Of a stretch of DNA of 42,436 nt, positions 34,450-42,436 are shown piece after piece. The notes beneath the pieces are model-generated. The model ran no database searches, was not told the DNA's origin, and worked only from the letters and a program-made list of their open reading frames with translations. The number at the start of each line of letters is the position of its first letter. The first letter of the stretch is position 1. The stretch spans positions 14,861 through 57,296 of the forward strand of contig JAKVBY010000001.1 in the NCBI GenBank assembly GCA_022446825.1, in the 5' to 3' direction. The translations under genes were made by a program, and so were the position numbers. Source of the DNA: Pirellulaceae bacterium (GTDB taxonomy: Bacteria > Planctomycetota > Planctomycetia > Pirellulales > Pirellulaceae).

Positions 34450-35168
34450 TCGTGGGGATTTAAGATAGCTGCCAAGGCAGCTGTGATGGCAGCAGTTTCT
34501 GTCCGTAAGATGCGATTTCCAAGTGTCACCCTTTGCCAACCGTGCTGTTCTGCTGACTGCACCTCTTGCTCGGTGAATCCACCTTCGGGCCCAATGGCAA
34601 AAATGACGGGCTGATCGGACGCTTGTCGCGGAAGGATGTCACCGGAGGGATGCGTGTCGTGTGACGGATGGGCGAAAAGACGCTGGTTCTCCGCGGTGGT
34701 CATTTTAAACAACGCGCTGATTTCTTGGGCCGGGCTGATTTCCATCAACCGATTGCGACCACACTGCTTGGCAGCTTCAATCACAAAACGCTGCAGCCGT
34801 TGAATCGAACTGTGATTTGGTTCCGCCACGCTGCGCGCAGTTTTTAGAGGAATTAATCGGTGGACTCCAATTTCAGTACATTTTTCCACTAACCAACGTT
34901 GTCGATCTCCTTTAGGTAAGGCGACTGCAATGGTGACCTTGATCGGGGCCTCTCGATTGACTTCCTGGCCTGAAATTACCTCAAGTTTGACCGTCGTGCG
35001 CTGGATGCTGTCGATCTTCGCAGCGTATTCGAAACCGCTGTTGTCAAATAAGATAACCTCTTCGCCAACTTTGGCGCGCATCACGTGCAGTAAATGATGA
35101 GCTTCGACACCGTCGAGAGTTATGAAATCGTTTCTGACGAAGCTCTGGCAAAAAAATCTAAGGCTCAC
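34446..35168 (-). CDS. rsmE: 16S rRNA (uracil-1498-N3)-methyltransferase
   Basis: 240 residues from a GTG at 35168, which gives the typical start (M/V)SLRFFCQ; an upstream in-frame TTG at 35216 adds 16 atypical residues. The enzyme methylates U1498 of 16S rRNA with S-adenosylmethionine during ribosome maturation. It has the PUA-like N-terminal domain (HHLLHVMRAKVGEEV) and the SPOUT fold with the SAM-binding trefoil motifs VIFAIGPEGGFTEQEV and LGNRILRTETAAITA, both diagnostic for RsmE. The stop codon overlaps the convergent secreted-protein gene by four bases. Monocistronic, diverging from the SDR gene. Confidence 0.93.
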   Translation of the reverse strand: MSLRFFCQSFVRNDFITLDGVEAHHLLHVMRAKVGEEVILFDNSGFEYAAKIDSIQRTTVKLEVISGQEVNREAPIKVTIAVALPKGDRQRWLVEKCTEIGVHRLIPLKTARSVAEPNHSSIQRLQRFVIEAAKQCGRNRLMEISPAQEISALFKMTTAENQRLFAHPSHDTHPSGDILPRQASDQPVIFAIGPEGGFTEQEVQSAEQHGWQRVTLGNRILRTETAAITAALAAILNPHD

Positions 35169-35432
35169 AGTAATTCCGGGCGTCGTGTTGGTCGGGTATT
35201 CTAGGCGTCTGGGCAATGGGGTGCGAAAGCCGACTCAGGAGCTGCGGTTTGTGGTGAAAGAACCATTGTGACATTCCAACCAGCATCGTTGTCCTTGTTG
35301 TCACCTTAGTCTTTATAATGACGAAACTGCCTGAACGTACAAGTTGGACGATCAGCAAAGCCAGTATTTTGTCTCCCAGAGTTCTGTTTTTTTTGTTTTA
35401 TAGTAGGACCTCATTCGGAGGCGCCAGTTCGT

Positions 35433-36236
35433 ATGGTAAATCTCACACAACTTTTCGGTACACCGCACCCTGTGGCGTTGGTCACCGGTAGTGGCGCCCC
35501 ACGGATCGGAAATTGCGTTGCCCGCGCACTCGCACAACGAGGTTACCGATTGGCAATCCATGCCCATACAAGTCTAGCTGATGCACAAACGACTGGCGAT
35601 GAATTGGGCGCTGGTAGTGGCGACGCGATCGTGCTGTCGGCGGACTTGCGCAACGAAGTTGAGACGCGCCAGCTTGTCGATCGCGTACAGCATCATTTTG
35701 GCCGTCTTGACGTGCTGGTCAATTGCGCTGCAATTTGGGAAGCGAAGGCGTTTGAAGAGATTGCCGCTGGCGACGTGCGCGCGCATTGGGAGGTCAATAC
35801 CTTGGCCACCTTTGTTTGTTGTCAGCAGGCAGGACTGTTGATGGTAAAGCAGGCGACCGGTGGTGCGATTGTAAATATCGGTGATTGGGCGGTTGTGAGG
35901 CCTTACCGGGATCATGCGGCCTACTTTCCGTCAAAGGGCGCCATTCCGACTTTGACACGAAATTTTGCCGTAGAACTTGCAGCTCGCAATCCTCAGGTAC
36001 GCGTCAACGCCGTTCTGCCGGGTCCGGTCACGTTACCTCATGATTTGTCGGAAGACCAACGTCAGGCCGCCATTAACTCCACCTTGGTCAAACGAGCGGG
36101 GAGTCCACAAAATGTCGCAGATGCGGTTGTATTTTTGTTGGAAAATGATTTTGTGACGGGAGTTAACTTGCCGGTTGACGGCGGTCGGACTATCTACTCG
36201 CCGGAGATCGAACCAACATCTGGTCTCAACTTGTAA
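35433..36236 (+). CDS. Short-chain dehydrogenase, pteridine-reductase-like
   Basis: 267 residues from an ATG with GGAGG eleven bases upstream. The Rossmann motif reads VTGSGAPRIGNCVARAL, with the Arg-x-Gly form found in pteridine reductases, and VLVNCAAIWE is the N-A-A-x motif. The catalytic Ser of ordinary SDR enzymes is replaced by D151 (IVNIGDWA). Together with Y164 and K168 this reproduces the Asp-Tyr-Lys triad and the 13-residue Asp-Tyr spacing of PTR1. The function is thus likely NADPH-dependent reduction of a pterin or dihydrofolate, cytoplasmic, although other SDR substrates are possible. It is monocistronic. The C-terminal DGGRTIYSPE part is family-like. Confidence 0.88.
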   Translation: MVNLTQLFGTPHPVALVTGSGAPRIGNCVARALAQRGYRLAIHAHTSLADAQTTGDELGAGSGDAIVLSADLRNEVETRQLVDRVQHHFGRLDVLVNCAAIWEAKAFEEIAAGDVRAHWEVNTLATFVCCQQAGLLMVKQATGGAIVNIGDWAVVRPYRDHAAYFPSKGAIPTLTRNFAVELAARNPQVRVNAVLPGPVTLPHDLSEDQRQAAINSTLVKRAGSPQNVADAVVFLLENDFVTGVNLPVDGGRTIYSPEIEPTSGLNL

Positions 36237-36432
36237 ATGAATACTGAGATCTGGCGGGATTGGGTGCCTCATCTGAGACGGGGAGCGAGATCATTTGCAG
36301 GGAGCATGGATTGGATGTCATTTCGGGGATGCTTGAGGACGCCACTTGGCCTAGAATGATAACGTTCCGGGAAGGTTTGGAGACGATTTCCGGAGCACCG
36401 TATTTGCTTCGATTTTCTATGAGGAAAACTCC

Positions 36433-39273
36433 ATGCACCAGCGCCGTTACTTTTTCGATTCTGTTTGTGGAATCGGCATGTCATTATCTGGGCTTCTTTT
36501 GTTTTGCGGATGTGGTGGTTCGGAGAATGAGGACCAGCCACTCTCAGCAAACAAACAGCGTTTTCAAGTAGAACAAGATGCGGGCGGACCCGGCATGTCA
36601 GGGGATAACATGGTACCGGCCGTTCCTGCGGGTCCCCCGGTCAGCCCGCCGAGCAACGACAATAACAGCAATGTGTTGCCCCAGAATCCGTCGCAACCTG
36701 CTGCGAACCCTGGTCAAAGGCCGCCGAGATCAACTCCGCCAGGTGTTCGTCCTAGTTCTCCTGCGACGCAGCCTCCACCTTCGGTACCAGCTGCCGATCT
36801 GAATAAAACCGTGGTGCCAGAGGGAGATCATCGACAACTGTTGGCATTCATCCGTCGGCTGCGCGATGAAATCAACGATCTGGAAAATCAGCCGATGTCG
36901 GCGGAAGCGATGATGTCTGCCGCCCAGCCAAAATACGATACGCTGTTGGAAGCCGCTGAAAAACTTCTGGACATGGAGATCGACGACGAAACACAAGAAC
37001 GGGCGGTTGATGCCAAGTTGGGTGCGTTGATCGGTTTTGTGATGTTTCAGACACCCGGCGCCGCAGATCGTGTGCGACGATTTGCTGGTGAGCTTTACGC
37101 TGATGAAAACTCGCGCATTAAGGCCAAAGGCTTGAATGTCTTGGTTGGGATTCGCTCTGCTGAAATTGCGACAGGCAACGATACCGACTTCGAAGCCTAT
37201 GTGGCTCAAGTCAAAGAACTGATTGCCAGTGACCAAGCTGCGATCGATGTCTTTGGAACCGCCCGGCAGGCGGCAAACGCTCTAAGGGACGCCCAACAAG
37301 ATGACGCTTATGTAGAGTTGATCCGACTGCTTGGTGAAACCTTCATTAATGACGAAGAGGAACTTGTCGCTGGTGCAGCAAAAGCTAATTTAGAGATCGT
37401 CAAGCTGATTGATTTGGAATTCAATGCGAAAACAACTGCGATTGCCAATGGAGATTTCAGTGAAGTCGATGCTGTCATGGAAGTTGCTCGGACGCTACTG
37501 ACAGAACCACCGGTCGGATTGCAAGTATTCAACGAAATGGGTGGTTTGGCGCAGACGCTTGAAGAGCAATCTCTAAATCGAAATGCAGCAGAAATCTATG
37601 GATTGATGGTGGAAGCACCGAAGGAACATTTGGACGAGCAGCTGGCAGAATATGTGCAGACGCGGTCCCAAATGGGTGCTAAAAAGAATGGGTTGGTTGG
37701 TCGACCCTTTCAAATCGAGGCGAACCATTTGGACGGTACTCCTTTTGACGGAGAGGCACGTCTGGGGAAAGTTGTCCTAGTGAGCTTGTGGGCGACGCAA
37801 GACCTTGCCAGCCGTGAAGAAATAACGCAACTGCGAGAGCTCTACGAGAAGTTCAATTCACAAGGATTGGATATCGTGGGGTACAGTCTGGATCAGGACC
37901 TTGAAACACTCGAGCAATTTCTGGCCGATCAAGAATTGCCCTGGACGACGGTAGTTGCCGAAAATCCAGGAGCGCAAACGGCCCCAAAAATGTTCGAAAA
38001 ATGCGGTTACCCGGTTATCCCATTTCTCGTTTTAGTCAATCAGCAAGGTATTGCTGAAGGACTTAATCTACGAGGTGATTTGTTAGAGAAGAAAATTACC
38101 GAGTTGTTGACTGGCGAATTGACAGGTGACGCCAACCAGGGCGATTCTGCTGAAGAGGAAGAGGAAGAGGAAGAGGAAGAGGAAGAGGAGGTTCCAGAGT
38201 CGAGTGAGGCATTGGAGGGATCAGCAGGTAGTGACGAAGTTTCGAGCACCTCCAAGAATGAAGCTGGCAAGAATCCTTATCTAGCCCCTCCCTTTTTTTC
38301 TCTGACAGAACTGGTCGATTTTTTACTTGATATGAAGGACAAGTCAAAGAGTATCCAAGCACGGAAGGGATATTCTGCGGCAGTAGTCAATGCTGCGGAT
38401 CGCGTTTTGAGCCATCAACCCGGTGCCAAATATGAGCAGATTGCCATTCTAGAAAAACTGCGTGTCTTGCATGATCGGGCAGCGTGGGGCGACACGACTG
38501 CCGACGAGCAATTGTGGACGTTTGTCACGACCATCAAAGATGATCCGCGTGAAAAGATTGCAGAGCAGGTTAGGTTTTTTCAGTTAGAGCGTCGGGTTGC
38601 TGAGGCCGACGATTTATCGATCGAGGCGATCCCCACTCTTTTGGCGGAATTGAAAGATTTTTTTGCTGGGTTGAATTTACACAAGCGACATCTTCGTATG
38701 GCTTCGCTTGCGGTCGCAGCAATTAATCGCCTCGAAGACGCAGCAGTTCGAGAAAAGTACTTTACCGAATTCGGAGGTCTGTTCGCGGAGAGCGAGAGCC
38801 GGGAGTTGGCGAGATATGGACGAACTTTAGCAAAACGTCCGACGGCTTCAGGTGGTTCCGACTGGATTGGAAAGCCTCTTGAATTAACAGGTGCGACAAC
38901 GCTGGGTGTCGAATTTGATTGGGCTCGTTATCGGGGAAAAATCGTACTTGTCGATTTTTGGGCGACTTGGTGTGGACCCTGCCGGGCCGCAATGCCTCAT
39001 GTGAAAATGTTACACCAGCAATTTTCGCAACAGAGCTTTGATGTTGTGGGTGTGAGCCTCGACCAGGATCTAGAAGTTTTGTCCCGCTATCTCGACCAAA
39101 ACCAAATTGGTTGGGCGAATCTTGCCGGTCCTGAGGCACAGGATTTGGCGGCGAAATATGGAATTCGAGGGATACCGACCATGCTGTTGATCGATAAAGA
39201 AGGAACGATTGTGGCGGTCAGCCATCACCTCGCTGACCTAGAGAAACGATTGAAAAGTCTCCTGAGCGACTAA
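36433..39273 (+). CDS. Large lipoprotein with two thioredoxin-like domains
   Basis: 946 residues from an ATG with GAGGA seven bases upstream. A signal sequence ends in a lipobox-like LLFCGCGG, so lipid anchoring is likely. A Pro/Asn/Gln-rich linker (about 40-125) leads to a helical region. The first thioredoxin/TlpA-like domain (about 415-555) has W453-A-T-Q-D-L-A-S460 where C-x-x-C would be, so it lacks both redox cysteines. A run of 13 Glu (574-586) separates it from a second helical part and a second TlpA-like domain (about 810-946) with WATWCGPC (C847, C850). The two domains share closely similar VVLV-type and SLDQDLE stretches, pointing to internal duplication. Presumably a periplasmic thiol-disulfide reductase or scaffold. 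Monocistronic. Confidence 0.9.
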   Translation: MHQRRYFFDSVCGIGMSLSGLLLFCGCGGSENEDQPLSANKQRFQVEQDAGGPGMSGDNMVPAVPAGPPVSPPSNDNNSNVLPQNPSQPAANPGQRPPRSTPPGVRPSSPATQPPPSVPAADLNKTVVPEGDHRQLLAFIRRLRDEINDLENQPMSAEAMMSAAQPKYDTLLEAAEKLLDMEIDDETQERAVDAKLGALIGFVMFQTPGAADRVRRFAGELYADENSRIKAKGLNVLVGIRSAEIATGNDTDFEAYVAQVKELIASDQAAIDVFGTARQAANALRDAQQDDAYVELIRLLGETFINDEEELVAGAAKANLEIVKLIDLEFNAKTTAIANGDFSEVDAVMEVARTLLTEPPVGLQVFNEMGGLAQTLEEQSLNRNAAEIYGLMVEAPKEHLDEQLAEYVQTRSQMGAKKNGLVGRPFQIEANHLDGTPFDGEARLGKVVLVSLWATQDLASREEITQLRELYEKFNSQGLDIVGYSLDQDLETLEQFLADQELPWTTVVAENPGAQTAPKMFEKCGYPVIPFLVLVNQQGIAEGLNLRGDLLEKKITELLTGELTGDANQGDSAEEEEEEEEEEEEEVPESSEALEGSAGSDEVSSTSKNEAGKNPYLAPPFFSLTELVDFLLDMKDKSKSIQARKGYSAAVVNAADRVLSHQPGAKYEQIAILEKLRVLHDRAAWGDTTADEQLWTFVTTIKDDPREKIAEQVRFFQLERRVAEADDLSIEAIPTLLAELKDFFAGLNLHKRHLRMASLAVAAINRLEDAAVREKYFTEFGGLFAESESRELARYGRTLAKRPTASGGSDWIGKPLELTGATTLGVEFDWARYRGKIVLVDFWATWCGPCRAAMPHVKMLHQQFSQQSFDVVGVSLDQDLEVLSRYLDQNQIGWANLAGPEAQDLAAKYGIRGIPTMLLIDKEGTIVAVSHHLADLEKRLKSLLSD
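38152..38190 (+). repeat. GAAGAG microsatellite encoding polyglutamate
   Basis: Six GAAGAG units and one more GAG, all in frame, encode 13 consecutive Glu residues inside the thioredoxin-like lipoprotein gene. The low-complexity hexamer array is prone to slippage in multiples of six bases, which changes length without a frameshift. Confidence 0.9.
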
Positions 39274-39439
39274 ATTCTAGATCATCTCTTCATGGCCACT
39301 GACGCGCAGGGGGTGGGCCTTTGGCAACAGGTTCTTGCTTCATCTCGAGACTAGTAGCGATTGTGTTTGGCCATCTTGCAGCGCAGAATAGCATTGTTGT
39401 CAGCTTGTTTTAGTTTTTTGTTTTAGGATTGAGATCCTC

Positions 39440-40690
39440 ATGCCGATCGCTTTTGCTTGTTCGTGCGGTCAAAAGTACACGGTCAAGGACAGTATGGTCG
39501 GCCGGGCTGTGAAGTGCCCGAAGTGTGGCCAGACTCTCCAGGTGCCGGCGCAACCACAGGCGTTGATCCCAAATCCTCAAGCGTCAGGGCAACCACAGGT
39601 TCCTGGTCAGTCCCAGCAAGGCCTGACGCAAGCGCCGGCAGCACCAACTTCCCCAGGATCTCAACCAGCCACAACACCGGCTGTGAGGCAGCAACTACCA
39701 GTGCAGTCCGGACCGATGGATGACTTACTTGAAGAGGTCGGCTTGGGCACCTCTGGCGAGAGCGGTGCACCTTGTCCGTCCTGCCATACCCCTTTAAAAC
39801 CGAACGGGGTTGTTTGTCTTAATTGTGGGTACAACTTGCAGTCCGGTGAGCGCCCAGCGATGGTGCGAGAGGATACGAAAAACCAAGGCCCTAAGGACTA
39901 TGATGCAGTTGAGGTTGAAAAGTTCGGTAATGACGAACTTGACAAGGCCGCAATTAATATGGCCCGTTCTGCTGCTGAATCGGCGCGGGTCGAGAACGTC
40001 ACGGCGTGGTGGGTGTATGCTTTGGGATTAGCATTTCTACTCGGCGTCATGGTGATCATTTATCACACGCGACCGCCGACAGATCTGGAAGAAGGTGAAG
40101 TAGCAACGCCGGGGACCGTTTTGGGTTATGGTCAAGGCCAAGCCGTGGCGTTGTGGATTATGTTATGTGGGGTGACGCTTTCTCTCATCGCAGCCCTTCA
40201 GGCCGCCATTGCTGGGTTCCGGGATGAAGTGATCCATGGGGTACTTTGTCTTGTGCTTTTCTTTATCTATCCGCTGATTTACACGGGAATTCGCTGGAAA
40301 TGGCAGTCCCGGACGGCCGTTGCTGCTATTGTTGGATTGAGCCTTGCTGTGTTTGGGGTAATTCTAGAAGGCGAATTGCGGCCCGATTTCGATTTCTCCT
40401 GGATCCGCTTTTTGCTGCTTGTGCTGACGGTATTTGGAACCTATTTCACCCTTGTCGGATGGGCCCAGATCGCTTCGCATGCCTATCAGAACGAAGCAAG
40501 TATTTCGCCTTGTGCGCTCTGCTGTGTGACCTCCTTGTTACCGTTGTTGAACATTTACACGCTCATCTATGGATTCAGGCGGTGGGCAGACCTTGCCCAA
40601 GCGGTTCTTTTGAACCTGTTGGGGACGCTTGTGCTGTATACGACCTGGATTATGTATATCGTGTTGCTGTCGGGCGCCGAGGCAGCTTGA
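39440..40690 (+). CDS. Zinc-ribbon multi-pass membrane protein
   Basis: 416 residues. The N-terminus holds a zinc ribbon with C7-x-C9 and C26-x-x-C29 (MPIAFACSCGQKYTV, VKCPKCGQTLQVP), of the kind common in planctomycete membrane proteins. A Gln/Pro-rich linker follows, then a second C-x-x-C pair of ribbons at C112-x-x-C115 and C126-x-x-C129. Residues about 185-415 contain seven hydrophobic segments, including WVYALGLAFLLGVMVIIYH, VLCLVLFFIYPLIYTGI and LLNLLGTLVLYTTWIMYIVL. No transporter or protease signature was seen. The ribbons are predicted to face the cytoplasm, perhaps sensing or binding a partner. It follows the thioredoxin-like lipoprotein by 166 bases and converges with the dehydratase gene. 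Confidence 0.83.
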   Translation: MPIAFACSCGQKYTVKDSMVGRAVKCPKCGQTLQVPAQPQALIPNPQASGQPQVPGQSQQGLTQAPAAPTSPGSQPATTPAVRQQLPVQSGPMDDLLEEVGLGTSGESGAPCPSCHTPLKPNGVVCLNCGYNLQSGERPAMVREDTKNQGPKDYDAVEVEKFGNDELDKAAINMARSAAESARVENVTAWWVYALGLAFLLGVMVIIYHTRPPTDLEEGEVATPGTVLGYGQGQAVALWIMLCGVTLSLIAALQAAIAGFRDEVIHGVLCLVLFFIYPLIYTGIRWKWQSRTAVAAIVGLSLAVFGVILEGELRPDFDFSWIRFLLLVLTVFGTYFTLVGWAQIASHAYQNEASISPCALCCVTSLLPLLNIYTLIYGFRRWADLAQAVLLNLLGTLVLYTTWIMYIVLLSGAEAA

Positions 40691-40744
40691 AAAAGAGTGT
40701 AGAGAAGAACATCGTTGTGTGGCTTGGTGTGCTCCTCGACACGG

Positions 40745-42436
40745 TTAAGAAAGCCGTTTTGTAATTTCCTCCACATCGTAAACACACCCGCCCCAGGTCC
40801 CCCCACCAACGCTCTGGAGTGCTGCCCAGAGTTTGGTGTCCGGAGGTAAGTCATCATCTGGTCGCAGGTCATCTCGGCTGGGTCGTTTTGCGAGAATGTC
40901 CGTCCCTTCCTCAGCGGTAAATTCTCGGGTGCCGTCACCGATAAGATTCACGCTGCCAACAAGTTGGTTGCGGTCGACGACGATTTCAATCAGGTCCCCG
41001 TCGCGTAGTTTGCCAATTGGTCCACCCGCCAACGCTTCAGGTCCAACGTGGCCAATACAAGCACCGGTACTGACGCCTGAAAAGCGCGCGTCGGTGACGA
41101 CAGCGACCTCTTTACCCCAGGGAATAAATTTAAGCGCCGCCGTAATTTGATAGGTTTCTTCCATTCCCGAGCCCAGCGGGCCACGGCTGACAAGCACAAG
41201 AATATCTCCTGGTTTGATGGGACGGTCGGATTGTCCTTTTACCGCAGTGATGGCGTCCCGCTCTTGAGTGAAAACACGCGCCGGCCCTTTCTTGCGATAG
41301 ATACCCTGAGAGTCGACGACACTTGGGTCAATCGAGGTGGCCTTGATGACGGATCCTTCGGGACAGAGATTACCCATGGGAAAACAAACCGTACTTGTCA
41401 TACCCCGTTGGCGGGCTTCACTGGGGGGGATGATGACTTCCTCAGGTTCGATACCATCTTGGTCGCGCAAGCGTTGCTTTAACTCTTTTCGTCGTTGACT
41501 TGATTTCCACCCATCGAGGACTTCGTTGAGGGGCCGGCCCGTGGCGGTTAAGACGTCGACATCCAGAAGATCTAAATCCCTCAGGTGTAACATGACTTCG
41601 GGTACGCCGCCGGCGAGAAAGACTTGAATTGTGGGATGGTTCTGCGGTCCGTTGGGCAGCACATCGACAAAACGGGGAACACTTCGATTCACGGCGCTCC
41701 AGTCGTCTACTGTCGGTCGGCGCCGACCAGCGGCAAAGGCGACCGCCGTCAGGTGAAGCAATAAATTGGTGGACCCCCCGAAAGCTGCGTGGACCACCAT
41801 GGCGTTGCGAACCGCTGCATCGGTGATGATATCACGGGTGCGGATACCCTGTTCGACCATCCCACGCAGGGCGGCGGCGCTGCGTGTGGCCGTGTCGCGC
41901 CAAATGGCTTGTCCGCTTGGTGCCAGAGCCGCATGTGGTAACGAAAGCCCTAATGCTTCGGCTACGACCTGAGAGGTTGCCGCAGTACCCAAAAATTGAC
42001 AACCGCCACCAGGGGTGGCACAGGCAACACAGCCAGCAACTGAAGCATCTTCGAGAGAAATTTCTCCGTGGGCATAGCGCGCGCCGATCGATTGCACTTT
42101 GCCAGCATCCTCTCCTTCGATCGGAGGCAAAGTGACTCCACCAGGAACCAGCACACAGGGTAGATCGGGTGAACCTGCCAGCGCCATCATCATGGCGGGT
42201 AGTCCCTTGTCGCATGTTGCAACTCCCAGGACGCCCTCACGCATGGGGAGCGAACGAATTAATCTGCGAAAGACGATCGCCGCATCATTGCGGTAGGGCA
42301 AGCTATCGAACATCCCAGCTGTTCCTTGTGTGCGACCGTCACAGGGGTCACTGCAAAAAGCAGCAAAGGGTACGCCGCCGGACGCTTTAATCTCAGCTGC
42401 TGCTGCCTCAACTAACAAACCGACTTCCCAATGGCC
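40745..42436 (-). CDS. YjhG/YagF-type sugar-acid dehydratase (IlvD/Edd family), 5' partial
   Basis: The frame enters from the right edge already coding ([17 protein letters not shown]), so the start is outside the window; about 563 codons are visible. The enzyme belongs to the Fe-S IlvD/Edd dehydratases. Cysteine-bearing motifs [23 protein letters not shown] and [12 protein letters not shown] carry the cluster ligands. [20 protein letters not shown] is near-diagnostic of the family. The whole reads like E. coli YjhG/YagF, D-xylonate dehydratases, including the [11 protein letters not shown] and LHLRDLDLL stretches. The reaction would be dehydration of a C5 or C6 aldonic acid to the 2-keto-3-deoxy acid, cytoplasmic. 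No aldolase or dehydrogenase is visible beside it. Confidence 0.92.
   Translation of the reverse strand, partial: GHWEVGLLVEAAAAEIKASGGVPFAAFCSDPCDGRTQGTAGMFDSLPYRNDAAIVFRRLIRSLPMREGVLGVATCDKGLPAMMMALAGSPDLPCVLVPGGVTLPPIEGEDAGKVQSIGARYAHGEISLEDASVAGCVACATPGGGCQFLGTAATSQVVAEALGLSLPHAALAPSGQAIWRDTATRSAAALRGMVEQGIRTRDIITDAAVRNAMVVHAAFGGSTNLLLHLTAVAFAAGRRRPTVDDWSAVNRSVPRFVDVLPNGPQNHPTIQVFLAGGVPEVMLHLRDLDLLDVDVLTATGRPLNEVLDGWKSSQRRKELKQRLRDQDGIEPEEVIIPPSEARQRGMTSTVCFPMGNLCPEGSVIKATSIDPSVVDSQGIYRKKGPARVFTQERDAITAVKGQSDRPIKPGDILVLVSRGPLGSGMEETYQITAALKFIPWGKEVAVVTDARFSGVSTGACIGHVGPEALAGGPIGKLRDGDLIEIVVDRNQLVGSVNLIGDGTREFTAEEGTDILAKRPSRDDLRPDDDLPPDTKLWAALQSVGGGTWGGCVYDVEEITKRLS

Noticed and set aside
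38040-38270. 76-codon serine-rich minus-strand frame
   Set aside because: It is the antisense reading of the GAAGAG microsatellite within the thioredoxin lipoprotein gene.

Overview
The window looks like chromosomal DNA of a planctomycete, most likely of the Pirellulales type. The evidence is gene content: secreted DUF1080 and DUF4159 proteins, a MoxR/DUF58/BatA-like/VWA cassette, a secreted 16-residue-repeat protein, zinc-ribbon membrane proteins, many GTG/TTG starts and weak Shine-Dalgarno sites. GC is moderate, with a visibly GC-richer patch near 28.0-29.9 kb. I see no tRNA, rRNA, CRISPR array or intact insertion sequence. About 29 protein genes and three truncated gene fragments can be supported.

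Region 1 (21-14038). A secreted CehA/McbA-type metallohydrolase with embedded EF-hands converges with a secreted protein combining an alpha-toroid with two DUF4159 domains. The latter diverges from a four-gene unit: MoxR ATPase, DUF58 protein, BatA-like membrane protein and VWA membrane protein. This unit probably forms a chaperone/envelope module. A lipoate-ligase-like gene converges on it, and a membrane-anchored HEAT-repeat gene follows.

Region 2 (14039-21204). A 769-base stretch without a convincing gene precedes a secreted protein built from two arrays of exactly 16-residue repeats. On the minus strand follows a compact operon: secreted DUF1080 protein, small membrane protein, MoaD/ThiS-like sulfur carrier, and an aldehyde:ferredoxin oxidoreductase-family enzyme. 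A divergent gene encodes a probable outer-membrane beta-barrel protein.

Region 3 (21386-27409). An APS/PAPS reductase gene (cysH) lies upstream of an Rrf2-family regulator on the same strand. Rhamnulokinase and a Gfo/Idh/MocA dehydrogenase form a pair. A STAS-domain protein overlaps a short GspE/PilB-type ATPase by four bases.

Region 4 (27566-30866). This is a disrupted accessory patch. It holds the N-terminus of a sulfatase, the N-terminus of an integrase-like protein, the N-terminus of a glycosidase-like protein, an intact TolB-like beta-propeller gene, and two decayed copies of a palindromic repeat.

Region 5 (30867-42436). Mostly household and envelope genes: an S41 peptidase, a sugar isomerase/epimerase-like TIM barrel, a small secreted protein, RsmE, a pteridine-reductase-like SDR, a large lipoprotein with two thioredoxin folds (one without cysteines), a zinc-ribbon multi-pass membrane protein, and a YjhG/YagF-type sugar-acid dehydratase that runs off the right edge.

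All functions are inferred by reading motifs. No database search was run.
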